A program made the position numbers and the translations under genes. From positions 15,001-79,000 of the forward strand of contig JAODUP010000467.1 of NCBI GenBank assembly GCA_025642065.1: a stretch of DNA of 64,000 nt. Direction: 5' to 3'. Under the pieces are notes generated by a model. It was not told the DNA's origin. It did not search any database and saw nothing but the letters and a program-made list of their open reading frames with translations. Positions 35,440-46,385 of this stretch are shown one piece after another; the stretch's first letter is position 1, and the number at the start of each line of letters is the position of its first letter. This DNA is from Paralvinella palmiformis. Taxonomy: Eukaryota > Annelida > Polychaeta > Terebellida > Alvinellidae.

Positions 35440-36506
35440 TTCATATGTTGAATGCTGTAGATATTGCATTTCAGGGCATAGGTCATACTTTATTTTGTAT
35501 TTACTCTTACCATGCAAATAAGAAAATATAGATTTCCTAAAACATTTCATCAGCCCTAGATATTTAGAATTTCTTATATCGTTAAGTACTATACTAGTAT
35601 GATACGTTAATGCAACAGTACACACATACATTTAGAGAAAAGTATATAATTATCACGACTATGATAATTCCGGAATGATGTACTGTTTACACAAATCTCT
35701 AAACAATTGTGATACATATTTGATATAGTTTCATTGTCCCTATCAATAAAACAATTGTCTGGCTTGCTATGTTAAGATGAGTAGATGTCATTTTCTTATG
35801 AATCATTCCAGGTGTTACTAAATATACCTCTACTCGCTTTTCAGTATAGAACAAGCTTTCGTCATGACAATATAAAATAAATCTATATTTACCTATGACA
35901 GTATTGATCTACGTATTTTAATCTAACGAATTCGGACATCGAACTATATTTATTTTCCACATTTCACCATTTCAATGATGTAGATGTTCCTCTGAAACAA
36001 AGTAAAATAGAAAATGCTAAATACAATTAGTGATCAGCAGTATCACATATTTGTTTTCTTTATATGTTTGTATGTCAATTAAACACTTATATTCAAAATA
36101 ACACTAGTACATGCTATTTACATTTTAAATTTGAATCTTGTATCTTTGAATCACCGAATAATATTGTTTATGTGATGAAGTAACCATTTTTAACAGAGTC
36201 TGATATAATATATAACTTGTAGGAGCAAAATAAATAAGGAAGGTTACTACACACCAGTTATAATTTATATTTGTTTCTCACTGAAAAGGTTTAAATAGAT
36301 AATGTTTTTTTTTCTGATTATCTCAGGGCCCAGTCTATTTCAATTTTATGATGGGATTTTGACATCAACAATCGATAACTTATTTATAGTTTATTAGTCT
36401 TGGTGTTTTTCAATCAAATTATATAAGCCAGTTATGTAGAAGACCTTTCATAAATATACCTGACAAAGACCTACTGTTTATTCGTCATTTCTGAATTTAG
36501 TGATTA

Positions 36507-36507
<1 letters not shown>
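35440..36507 (+). repeat. Dispersed repeat R4, copy 2
   Basis: Direct partner of 28310-29400, about 7.1 kb downstream, with continuous similarity and small indels. Ends at a (TA)n tract. No coding capacity. Confidence 0.75.

Positions 36508-36560
<53 letters not shown>
36508..36560. repeat. (TA)n microsatellite
   Basis: About 26 TA units at the right edge of R4 copy 2. Confidence 0.95.
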
Positions 36561-36564
<4 letters not shown>

Positions 36565-36820
36565 AAAGCAAATAATTTCATGTAGTTATCGTTATAATTA
36601 CCCTATAAGGGATATATTGATGAATTTGAAAGGCTATGGGTATTCTGGATCATGGTGAATATATTTAAATATGATTATTATTGGAAAAATGCTAAATATA
36701 CGACATATGGGGCCGTTAAGCAATGCTTAAATAAAGCAGGAATTTGTCAGAAATCGACTTCAAACGTTCTAGTTATTTAGAGTGTTCAATGGGGCACACG
36801 AATCACAGTTCAATATTTGA
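36561..36820. other. Unassigned, left flank of the Tc1 relic
   Basis: TGTTCAATGGGGCACACGAA at about 36784 weakly resembles the reverse complement of 38030-38055 (TGTTCAGTGGTATCAGCGTA). This could be a diverged terminal inverted repeat; if so the transposon spans about 36780-38055. Confidence 0.35.
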
Positions 36821-36908
36821 TATGACCCCAACGGGCATCGTACAGAGCTGGTACTCGTCGAGGGATGCTGTCAATCTGGGTTGCCAGGATTTGAAGGGGC
36901 ATAGCTTG

Positions 36909-37824
36909 TCATGCATCAATGACTAGCTGTCGTAATTCTGCCAGATTAGTAGGCTGGTTGGCACTTGCATCCATAGTGCGTGTTACTTCCGACCACAAGT
37001 TATCTATATAATTCATATCCGAAGACACTGCTGGGCATTCCATGTGTTTGATCCCTTCAGTTTCCATGAAATTGATCACCATGCGAGCTCTGTGAGGCCT
37101 GGCGTTGTCATCCTGGTACACAAAATTATGCCCAAATGTCAGACGAGCAAATGGCAATAACCTTTCCTCCAGGATCTGTAGGTACTGGTACTGATCCAGG
37201 TTTCCATCGACGATCTGAAGCTCACATTTACCACAATGGTGGAGAGCACCACACATGGCAACTCCACCACCCCTTCTTTGCCTCTAAGTATGATGCAATC
37301 TTCATTATATGCCTCATGTTGATGTCTTCAAACCCGGATACGACCATCTATCCGGTAAAGCATAAATCTGGATTCATCACTGAAGATGACATGCTGCCAA
37401 TGACCTGGTCGCCAGCGGGGATGGTTTCTAACCCAATCCATACCGCGCGTCTTTGCAACAATAAAAGTTTCTTCAGAGGTCTCCGGGCGAAGTAACCGGC
37501 ACGGATCAATCGGAGAATCACTAGCATTCTGGATAGAGGTGTATTAGTGAACCGTAACCACTCAACACGAAGGGTGTTTGCTGAGTTGGTAAGGCCATTT
37601 CGGCACAAACGTAGTAGATAACGGTCTTCTCTTTCTGTTGTCTTACGAGGACGTCCGGGTCTAGCTCTGAGTGTGGGTATGCTAGTCTCACGATTTCTCT
37701 TAAGCACATTTGAGACAGTTCCCTGTGCTATCACAAGAGCTTGGGCAATGATCTTCTATTTGGAACCCATATACCACATGGCAAGAACTGGTCGATAAAT
37801 TCCTTCATTAAAATGACGAAACAT
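36909..37824 (-). pseudogene. Tc1/mariner-family transposase, frameshifted
   Basis: Read on the minus strand. From ATG at 37824: FNEGIYRPVLAMWYMGSK, a stop, then IIAQALVIAQGTVSNVLKRN (helix-turn-helix) and ARPGRPRKTTEREDR (the GRPR hook). Then LRVEWLRFTNTPLSRML-type sequence, and FSDESRF carrying the first catalytic Asp (37376-37378). In another frame, 37256-36909 has the YQDDNARPHRA block (second Asp) and SSDMNYIDNLW, where the Glu usual in the SPDLNPIE motif is Asp. At least two frameshifts and one stop inactivate it. The length matches a Tc1 transposase (about 340 residues) with small losses. Known role: cut-and-paste transposition at TA. Confidence 0.9.
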
Positions 37825-38639
37825 GATGTCAAGAAAGTTGCCCACAATTTTCAACAAATTCCACCAGCACGCCCGAGTACAACTAGAGATAATTGCTCTA
37901 CCCCTTATTTATAGAGCCTCAAATATCACGCTACATGGATCTTGAGTGTTTTATTGGTCACCTACCAACTCACAACAATACCACGTGTTGAAAACGTATG
38001 CCAAAATACTCGTCACGTATCAATGATTACGCTGATACCACTGAACAGATTATAAATACTAATTAACTAAAATTATTTAATTATGTATGTAATTAATTTA
38101 AAACATAACATTTTTCAATCACGGATCAATTGCTTAGATATGGGCGTTGTGTTGGTTCTGGTTGAATTAGTTACGCATAAATTGGTGAATGTCAGTTCGT
38201 TTGCCAGTGCACGTAAAAACACACACAAACTGACATAGAAACACACAAACACACAACAACAACAACAACAATAACAACAACAAAAACCCACACACATATA
38301 TATATATATATAATTATGTTTGTGGCGGGAAGTATGACCGGCTCTCGGTGTAATGGCACCGGAATATATTTCTCGGATAGTTCAGCTATTAGATAAGTTA
38401 CACCAGTATTTTGCATATTATGTAATATAGATTTAATTTATATTAATATAAATTGATTATATTTAGTTTTAACTGCTCATTTGACGCCCTATATTATCGC
38501 CCGCTTCAGTGTTTCCTATTAGAACTCGGTTTTTGCTTGTGTATGTTTTGTTTTATTTTATTATTTTTAATTTTTCACTTATTTTATTTCTATAATTATA
38601 ATGAATTATAGTAGAGATTAGTTGCTTGCATTACGATCC
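37825..38639. other. Unassigned; possible transposon right flank and (CAA)n
   Basis: 37865-38055 may be the non-coding end of the Tc1 element. 38218-38310 holds CA, (CAA)n and (TA)n tracts. 38480-38639 may be LINE B 5' untranslated sequence. Confidence 0.4.
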
Positions 38640-38766
38640 TATGGTGGTAATACTATTCGTTTAGCGATCCGCCCACGTAGTGGAAAACATCCAAAGCAGA
38701 TTGGGTCTAATGCCAGTAATTTGATCACTGGGGCCATTAACACCATATAATGGCACAGCTGTACAA

Positions 38767-39350
38767 AATGTAAGTATTGGTCTTATTAACTGTCAGTCGA
38801 TCTGTAATAAATCTGATGAAATATCTGATGTTGTTAAGGATTTGGATCTTGATGCTCTTGTCATTACAGAGACTTGGCTGACTGGTAATGTTTCAGACCA
38901 GAAAATTGTTGGTGATGTGACTCCAGCTGGATATTCATTCCACCATACAGCTCGGATTCACAAACAAAAGTGGGGGAGTCGGCATTCTTCTGTGTGATTC
39001 TTTGAAGTGTGAAACCCATTTGCGTTTTCAGGCTAAGTCATTTGAAAATTACCAACTGACTTTTATATCTGGGCGGATAAGTGTTCGTGTAGCTATTATC
39101 TACCGATTACACCCCACTAAGAAAAATGGCCTGAAAGCAGCAGATTTCTTCAAGGAATTTTCGGGATTTGTTGACTCTCTTGTTACCAACAGTGGTCATC
39201 TGTTGATCTTAGATGATTTCAATATACATTGGGATTGCCAGAGGAATGCAGATACCAAACAACTGGCTGGCATTTTTAAGATCTCCCAAATTTGGAAATG
39301 TAAAAAACACACAGACATGGTCACATCTTAGATCTTGTCATCTCCCGTGA
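38767..39350 (+). pseudogene. LINE B endonuclease domain (broken)
   Basis: Opens with VSIGLINCQSICNKSDEI and DLDALVITETWLTGN (metal-binding Glu in ETWL). A frame change near 38960 (GVGILLCDSLKCETH) follows, then SVRVAIIYRLHPTKKNGLKA and HLLILDDFNIHWDCQRNAD, where the family has GDFN. The C-terminal SDH motif appears as PSDHFLVD at about 39390. Exonuclease-endonuclease-phosphatase fold expected from the family; used to nick target DNA. Confidence 0.85.
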
Positions 39351-39979
39351 TGATGACAATTTGATTAAAGGTGTGTCTGTGTCTTCCATACCGTCTGATC
39401 ATTTCCTTGTTGACATGAATGTATCTTTACAGAAAAATCTGTTTCAGCTAAAGTTATTTCATATAGAAGATATAAGTCAATTGACAAGGAGGCATTTCTT
39501 ACTGATCTGCGGGTCTCTTCTCTGGTATAGGATCCACCGGATTATGTGGATCATCTGGTGGATCTCTATGATAATACATTGAGAGACATTGTAGATCAAC
39601 ATGCACATTTTAGGACAAAGGAAATGCCAGGCAGACCAATGCTTCCATGGTATAATAAGAACATACAGGCTCCAAAGAGACACAGAAGGTATTGTGAGCG
39701 GCTGTGGATCAGGACCAGTTTGTGTGTTCATTTTGAAATGTTCAAGGTCAGTAAATTTCTTGTTAAAATACCCTTGCCTCTGCTAAATCTGAATATTCTA
39801 ATAAAAAGATCAAAGCATCCAAGGGAAATCAAAGGACTGTTTTCAGTGTTGTGAATAAAGTATTACATAAAAGTCAAACTGTCCTCCCAAATAATATCAA
39901 CTCAGATAAAGATATGGCCCATTGTTTTAATAACTTTTTTGTCAAAAAATATTAAATATACATAGTGGGTTCCAGTCCA

Positions 39980-41560
39980 GCACCTTATCACAGGGTATTT
40001 TTTTGGGTAAAGAGTCCGGCATATCCATGATGGATACATTTGACCCTTTTACAGAGACTGATATCAGACAGTTGCTAAAAAAGTCATCTAATGCTTTCTG
40101 TGCAGTTGACCCTATGCCTACATGGCTTGGGAAAGATTGTCTGGATGTTCTGATAAACCCAATTACAAATATAGTTAATAAATAATTATCTTTTGGGTGT
40201 TTTCCCAAGACCCCTTAAAGCTGCCCTTGTAAAACCATTAAAAAAAGAAACACACAATAGACTGTAATATTCTAAACAATTACAGCCTGTTTCAAATTTT
40301 AAATTTTTACCCTAAAGTTATAGAAAAGGCAGTTGTTTTTCCATCTAAGCAAATATTTAATAAAGTCCCTTAATTTAATCACTACAGTCTGCCTATAAAA
40401 GTGGTCACAGCACGGGAAAACGTTTTTTGAGTAAAAAATGATATTATGATGTCAATTAATCAAGGTAAGTCAGTAACACTTGTTCTTCTGGACCTGTCTG
40501 CTGCATTTGATAAGGTTGACCATAATGTACTTGTCAGGTAGAGTACTTGAATGGTTTAGATCCTATCTGGAACAACGCTCCCAGAGAGTGTCTGTTCATG
40601 GTATTTTATCTGACATTCAGTTTTTGTTATCTGGTGTACCACAGGGTTCAGTTCTTGGTCCTCTGGTTTTCACAATGTATACCCGTCCTCTTGGGATCAT
40701 TGCGCAGCGATATGGGGTTAAATATCTCTTGTATGCTGATGACACACAGCTGTATATATCACTGGATCCTGACAATGAGTTAAATTTCTCCTCTTCCTTG
40801 AAGAATTTAGAACATTGTATTGCCGATATTCGGCTATGGATGACTCAAAATCTTCTAAAACTAAATGATAATAAAACAAATATTTTGTATTTGGCATCAC
40901 CACATTGTGTTAAACCCCTAAAGACACCAACATTACAGATGGGTGCATCTTCGATTACCACTAAACGGTCAGTAAAAAATCTAGGGCTACCTACTACCAT
41001 CTTAAGAACATCCACTGTTTAAAAGCATTCTTGACACAATAATCACTTGTAACTTTAGTTCTTGCCTTTGATACATCTCGTATAGACTATTGTAACTCTC
41101 TGTTATATGGCATATCTGATTATAACATTAATCGCCTTTAGTGAATTCAGAATAGTGCAGTTCGCATTGTAACAAATACTAGAAAATATGATCATATCAC
41201 CCCAATTCTTCAAAAACTACATTGGCTACCTGTTAGACAGCGTATCCATTTAAAGATTCTGTTAATAACTTATAAATCTATTAATGATATGGCGCCAGAA
41301 TACCTGTGTGAACTGGTTTCCATTAGAATGTCATCCCGAAAAGAAAGGTCATCCAGTCAGATACTATTGCAGGTGCCAGTGTCTCGGCTCAAGTCATATG
41401 GTGATTGTGCGTTTAGTGTTGCAGCCCGAACTTTGTGGAATAAGTTGCCGGCAAATATTAGAAATTCGTCTTCTCTTGGAAATTTTAAGTCTCTTCTAAA
41501 ATCACACCTATTTGAGGTCGCTTTCATAGATAAAAAAATTTTTCTTTTAAATTTATTTTA
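39980..41560 (+). pseudogene. LINE B reverse transcriptase (broken)
   Basis: 40003-40185 gives FTETDIRQLLKKSSNAFC and VDPMPTWLGKDCLDVL, the N-terminal RT block. 40190-40470 is frameshifted. 40480-41022 (180 codons) has LEWFRSYLEQRSQRVSVHG, FLLSGVPQGSVLGPLVFTMY, catalytic YADDTQLY (codons at about 40733-40744, both Asp intact) and DIRLWMTQNLLKLNDNKTN. A small deletion at about 40985 merges two segments. 41190-41560 gives LQKLHWLPVRQRIHLKILLI, INDMAPEYLCELVSIRMSSR and the final FSVAARTLWNKLPANIRN in the frame open at 41289-41561. No single product can be read. Confidence 0.9.
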
Positions 41561-41685
41561 AGGGGTTTTTTCAGACATATTATTTTTGGGGGATTATTAT
41601 ATTACATATTATTTGTACAGCGCCTTTTAATGGCTCCTCTAATAAGGGCGCTTTATTAAATATACATTATTATTATTATTTTTAA

Positions 41686-41692
<7 letters not shown>

Positions 41693-41735
<43 letters not shown>
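41693..41735. repeat. (TA)n microsatellite after LINE B tail
   Basis: About 20 TA units right after the LINE's ATT tail. Confidence 0.95.
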
Positions 41736-41738
<3 letters not shown>

Positions 41739-42521
41739 TCTAAATATTAATTCGTTATTTTATTAATTTCTAAACAAATTTATTTTGGCTTACTTCATCT
41801 TAGTTCGTAGTAATATTACGAGAAAGATAAATTAAAAAACCAATAAGACGTTCTCCCAGAAACCTGGAAACTGTCATCATTTTAAGAACTCTACATATCT
41901 TAGGAAATGTTGACTTTTCCAAATTCCTGCTAGGATACGTATTAGAATCGTACATGATATAATTGTTTGATTAATTCCACATAAGAAGTAGATGAAATGA
42001 CATATTTGGCAAACACCAATCATTCATTGACCCTTAACTTTGTCGACTGTTAAATTTTGAGGAGCTTTGTTTTAACTGCCCACCAAAATTAATAATTGCT
42101 AAACCTAAATAATAATGTGGTGGGATGTAGTATTGGGCCTTAAAACATATGTTTAGCACCCTCAAGTGTGAGTCGAACAGGTCAAAGCTGTTGATGTCAA
42201 GCAGGGATATAATGTCATATTGTTTTTTCACATTTTGAGTGTTTGTGTCAAATCAGTTAAATATTTAATATTCTACCAAAACACGCTAAACTGACAAACA
42301 GTTAGACAAATGATAAACATCAGGATAGACTACCTGTAATCTACCATCACGGACTGTTATACAGAAAGACAGATGATACTATATAGATTAATAGAAATAT
42401 GCTACTGGAGTTCGTACAGGTTATCATTTAGCTATATTAAAACCAGACTTTCAGCAGTTTACCTTAAAATACAACGTTAATCTTAGTATTTTGCTAATAA
42501 CTACAATATGTGTACATTATT
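41736..42521. other. Unassigned stretch
   Basis: No feature recognised before the palindromes. Confidence 0.4.
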
Positions 42522-42578
42522 AGTGACAGTGTATATTATGAAGATTATAATATAATCTTCATAATATACACTGTCACT
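42522..42578. repeat. 57-base perfect palindrome with 1-base centre
   Basis: Left arm 42522-42549 (starts AGTGACAGTGTATATTATGA), centre A at 42550, right arm 42551-42578 (ends ATACACTGTCACT). The arms match at all 28 positions by my reading. Confidence 0.95.
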
Positions 42579-42581
42579 CAT

Positions 42582-42626
42582 AATTAGAAATTCAAACATA
42601 TAATTTATATGTTTGAATTTCTAATT
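42582..42626. repeat. 45-base perfect palindrome with 1-base centre
   Basis: Left arm 42582-42603 (AATTAGAAATTCAAACATAT...), centre T at 42604, right arm 42605-42626. Three bases (CAT) separate it from the preceding palindrome, with which it shares no sequence. Confidence 0.95.
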
Positions 42627-42669
42627 GATAGTTTCCTGGGAAGAAAGTGATATGTCTCTACGCATTAAA

Positions 42670-42679
42670 CACATACACT

Positions 42680-42761
<82 letters not shown>

Positions 42762-42772
42762 AAATATATATA
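42670..42772. repeat. (CA)n(TA)n compound microsatellite
   Basis: CA tracts 42684-42727, (TA)n 42728-42754, then ACACACAAAATATATATATA. Confidence 0.95.
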
Positions 42773-42829
42773 TATATCATTATATCATCGCAACCCCATT
42801 TTCAGTTGAACACAGTAGCATAAAGGACA

Positions 42830-43420
42830 TATTTATTGGGAGTTGAAGTAAACCACTGGACCTCAGTAGACGGTAGAAACGTTTTAATTTGTATTAATAC
42901 TGACGCACAAGGATCATGAGTCTATTATACATAACTGGTTTTGTTAATTTAGTCATGACGCCTATTATGTCGTCACGTTAAATTTCAGATTTATCATTAA
43001 CTCCCAAATTTGAAAGTGTCACCTTACTTCGATAAGATTCTTTTGCAAATACTAAGATACGTTGGACACAAGAAGTATGTCGACATTGTAGGGAATCCTT
43101 ACCATAACATTATAATATCAGACCGCCGTTCCTCTGTCTTCCCGTCATAATGATACTCCCTTCAGTTACTATGTCATTAAGTAAGCATAACATAGTTCTT
43201 CTGATTCACTATTACACTCTCTCCCATGCTACAAGCTATTTTCCTTCCAAACACAGCTTTTAACAGAAATCTAATTTGCAATCTGAAATGGCAAACACTG
43301 TTATAGCACTGTAATTAGCAATGTAGACATATTCTTTTTTGTCTACAGAAGACACACGCCAGTCCTTTTATAAAACCATTTCACATCCCACACATAACAA
43401 CACCCACCCCCACACACTCA
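42830..43420 (+). repeat. Dispersed repeat R1, partial copy (forward)
   Basis: Matches the last third of the R1 copy at 20 kb (ACAAGGATCATGA, CATGACGCCTATTATGT, GTCACGTTAA, AAACACAGCTT) and, inverted, 32380-32650 (GATACTCCCTTCAGTTACTA is shared exactly). A TA/CA microsatellite lies at its left. Confidence 0.75.
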
Positions 43421-43488
43421 TTTACATTTATATCAGTTCCACGTCATCAAATAACATTCTTTTAAGCATATCATGTATGTCGAGATGT

Positions 43489-43860
43489 GAGCTCCGGTGG
43501 CTTAGCGGTGAAGCACCCGGCGCTTGGTGCCAACGGTCACAGGTTCGAACCCAGCAAGAGGTCGAAACTTTTCCAGAGATTAATTTCTCAGCTCGCAACA
43601 TCGTTGGTGGCTGACCACGTTAAATGCCGCTCCCGTCTCCACTGAATTATTAAAAATAAAGGGGAACATTAAAGTCCGCCCCATCCCCGAGGACGTAAAA
43701 CACTCTGGCAGTGACCACCCTCAGGGTATTTTGGCTCCATCTTTCCGCACTGCTTCCCTGTGAGTGGTAGAGGAGGAGCCTTTCCCAACCATTCCAACAT
43801 AGAGGCTGTGCCGAATAAGCGAAAAGCCTGGGGATTCTCCACGAACAACAAAACAAACAA
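43489..43860 (+). mobile_element. SINE-3, full-length-looking copy
   Basis: tRNA-like head: box A region TGGCTTAGCGGTGAAG, box B GGTTCGAACCC (43544-43554). The body of about 300 bases includes TCGAAACTTTTCCAGAGATT, CACGTTAAATGCCGCTCCCG, GACGTAAAACACTCTGGCAG and ACCCTCAGGGTATTTTGGCT; the 3' end is GGGGATTCTCCACGAACAAC with an AAACAAACAA tail. Very similar to the inverted copy at 48199-48560. Minus-strand open frames at 43650-43860 are shadows. Confidence 0.92.
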
Positions 43861-43897
43861 TAATAGAGATGAATCTTGGGAATTTATTTCTTACAGA

Positions 43898-44112
43898 TAA
43901 TAATAATAATAATAATAATAATGTATATTTAATAAAGCGCCCTTACTAGCAGGAGCCATTCAAAGGCGCTGTACAAATAATATGTAATTTGATAATACCC
44001 CAAATAATGTCTGTAAAAACCCTGTAATGATTTAAAAGATAATAATTATTTATCTGTGAAAGCGACCTTAAATAGGTGTGTTTTTAGAAGAGACTTAAAA
44101 TTTCCAAGATAG
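43898..44112 (-). repeat. LINE B-family 3' tail, 5'-truncated copy
   Basis: Reverse complement matches 41480-41670: AATTTTAAGTCTCTTCTAAA, the hairpin-like GCGCC...GGGCGC pair and the ATT tail (AATAAT here at the left). Only about 215 bases were inserted, typical of a truncated LINE event. It abuts R1b at 44113. Confidence 0.9.
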
Positions 44113-44870
44113 TAGAACCTTGATTAACCGTTAGTTATACAACAACCAATCCCTAACCAGTGTCCCAATGTTACCGAAAGAATCTCCACCTATAAATAAT
44201 GGTATATCGTGACCGGTGGATATCATTCCGTAACCATCAAGCAGCAAGCCAACATAACATTATCCGAGTCGTCCATAGACAACAATATGCTGAAGATAAA
44301 CCATTTCCACATCAATATATCATCATCTAAGTATAGTCCGACCATAGCTAGCTTGATGTTGATTGGATTTACTTCTTCTGTCTCTCTGTATAGCTCCAGC
44401 ATTTTCCATGGATTGGATTAAGGGTAATGGAATGTTGACAATGGTCTATGTTATCAACAACCGAGACACAATCGATAAAACAACCAAAGTATGTTTAACA
44501 GAAATATGTCATTATTGAGTATAGATAATACTTTGAGATATTACTATTTGATTAATAAATGTTATTATTGTAAATTATGATGTTGTCTGGTGGCTACTGT
44601 TTCTATATACTGGCAAGACAAATTACCATTTCTGTCTATGTTTATAGCACCTCAACTGTCAACTGGTAGAGCTTTACGGTAATGGAAATGTGATGACGCC
44701 ATAAAAATATAAAAACATCACCCATGTATTTTATTATATTATGTCTAAATAACTCATCCAGAACCAAGACAATACTTCTATCACAGAGACATATTATATA
44801 AACCTTCTCACATGAATCGTCTGTAAACAATTCATCGGTGATGTAATGGTATTATATTACTAATAATTAC
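44113..44870 (+). repeat. R1-related repeat (R1b), forward copy
   Basis: Inverted partner of 31470-32220. Contains the GATTGGATTTACTTCTTCTG core that corresponds to AGAAGTAAATCCAATCAACT at 9385. An open frame at 44209-44421 is not conserved. Confidence 0.75.
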
Positions 44871-44898
44871 ATCATCTTCTTCTTGTTATCTCCTATAG

Positions 44899-45038
44899 TG
44901 AGCTCAGCAGACTTTACTGATATTAAGTACGTATCACCAGACGTAGAGCATACTTCTGGAGTCGCTGTAGATGGTTTGTCATATACAGGGAGTTATCAGA
45001 TACTAGTACATTATTATAGTCCAGTTGAGAACTTATAA
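44899..45038 (+). CDS. Candidate exon, extracellular-protein-like frame
   Basis: A pyrimidine-rich tract with CTTCTTCTTGTTATCTCCTATAG ends at 44898 and makes a good splice acceptor. The frame from 44901 reads SSADFTDIKYVSPDVEHTSG, VAVDGLSYTGSYQILVHYYS and PVENL to TAA at 45036-45038. The residue pattern resembles the beta-strand repeats of extracellular proteins such as laminin IV-type domains; that is an impression, not an assignment. It could be a terminal exon of a host gene, or a fossil exon carried by the neighbouring repeat. No upstream exon was found. Confidence 0.35.
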
Positions 45039-46385
45039 AGGTTTAGACTAATGTCTTGCATCATATAGCCAATAAAAGCGTTAGATTTCTCAAAGATAGG
45101 GAATAATTGTAAATAACCAGAATATATACAGAATTCGATGTTATCGCCATACAAATTCATCATGTTGTTGTTCATCTAAATACATGTGCCTGTAATACGA
45201 GCTTCAGTTGAATATGATATATCATTTGATTTATCACAAGGCTATAAATTCATGCAGACGTGAGCATCATCGACACAACAATTATATATAATGTTATTAC
45301 TTGTTCTCAAAACGATTCCTGTGCTACGCCAAAATTAATATCTAAATCTGTCAATGTTTTTTCGCGCCTGAAACACTATGATATCTCTCAGCGAGGTACG
45401 ACTTTACCCAAGCTAAAGGTCATATAAATATATTTAATTGATTCCTAGAAATAAAGTTACAGTGGTTCTAAAACTTGCTTTGCTTTGCGAAAAACTTCGG
45501 AATATGACGTCATCTTTGCCAAACAAAGAATCCATACATTACACGTGGTCCTGTTTAACCCGTGATACGTGCTCCATACTGTTTCTATTAAACATATAGA
45601 TTGGTGTGTTCTGTCGCATACAATTGTGCAAAGAAACATACATCAAATACCAATGATTATATCCGACGGGTAAATGCCATCAAAACCCTGCCCGAGACGA
45701 CAACAACCCTGAAAATTACAAAATGCTAAAAAGACACACCGAGGGAGGCACATCTCTGGATACACTAGTAAAGGCCAGATATGGGAGAGCCTCATGTATC
45801 CACCAGGCTCCCGTCTACAGACAAATACCACTTTTATTTTAAATGAAGTTATGCTATAGGAGGAGGAAATACTCGCATTCAGGCCGAGTGTGCTGACTTA
45901 TCAATTACACTTATACCAACACAAACAAATACACACCAATCCAACACTTGTTGTGGACCAGGGCCGGGTATCGGCGGCAAAGCTAGGTCCATGTATGCAC
46001 TTGCTGCATCTAATTCGTCACAACTAATACTCTCTGTGACCTTTATCGCTAGTGATTGGAAGCTGTAGGGGGTGACATCCCTGAGAATGTCAAAACTTTC
46101 GTCGGGATCTTACATTGTGTCTGTCAACTGGTCTGAATGCTTGTAAACAAGCTGTGACACTATGTGGTGTTTGTCAAAGATGACGTCACATGATAACCCC
46201 TAGCGAGTGTAGTACACACTAGCAATGGCTCGTAAAAGTTAAGAAATTAAGGTTGTTGGATCATTTTAATGGAAATATGATAGCCGGTGGTTAGAATTGT
46301 TTTGAATGTGGTAGTGCATCGGTCAAGAAATAACATAATTGTTTGTTACGTTATACTAACTGCGAAATGTTAAATTTCTTTTCCC
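45039..46385. other. Unassigned stretch
   Basis: CAGTGGTTCTAAAACTTGCT at 45460 resembles a hAT terminus but no partner end was seen. 45735-45815 has GAGGCACATCTCTGG and GGGAGAGCCTC as imperfect inverted words. No gene recognised. Confidence 0.4.

Larger units (their letters stand above)
38640..41680 (+). mobile_element. L2/CR1-group LINE copy B, most complete in window
   Basis: Contains an apurinic-type endonuclease, a reverse transcriptase and a typical 3' tail (TTTGTACAGCGCCTTTTAAT then AATAAGGGCGCTTTATTAAA and ATT repeats). Other copies of this family are 1-2095 and the tail at 43898-44112. Frameshifts at about 38960, 39270, 39520, 40190-40480 and 41000 inactivate it. The RT-to-tail half is well preserved. 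The left boundary is uncertain and no target duplication was seen. Confidence 0.9.

Noticed and set aside
36784..38055. Terminal inverted repeats of the Tc1/mariner element
   Set aside because: TGTTCAATGG and TGTTCAGTGG are suggestive but the rest does not align well enough to fix the ends.
43650..43860. Minus-strand frames of 63-68 codons
   Set aside because: They lie within SINE-3, a non-coding element.
45460..45500. hAT terminus (CAGTGGTTCTAAAACTTGCT)
   Set aside because: Resembles a known type of terminus, but no inverted partner or 8-base duplication was found.
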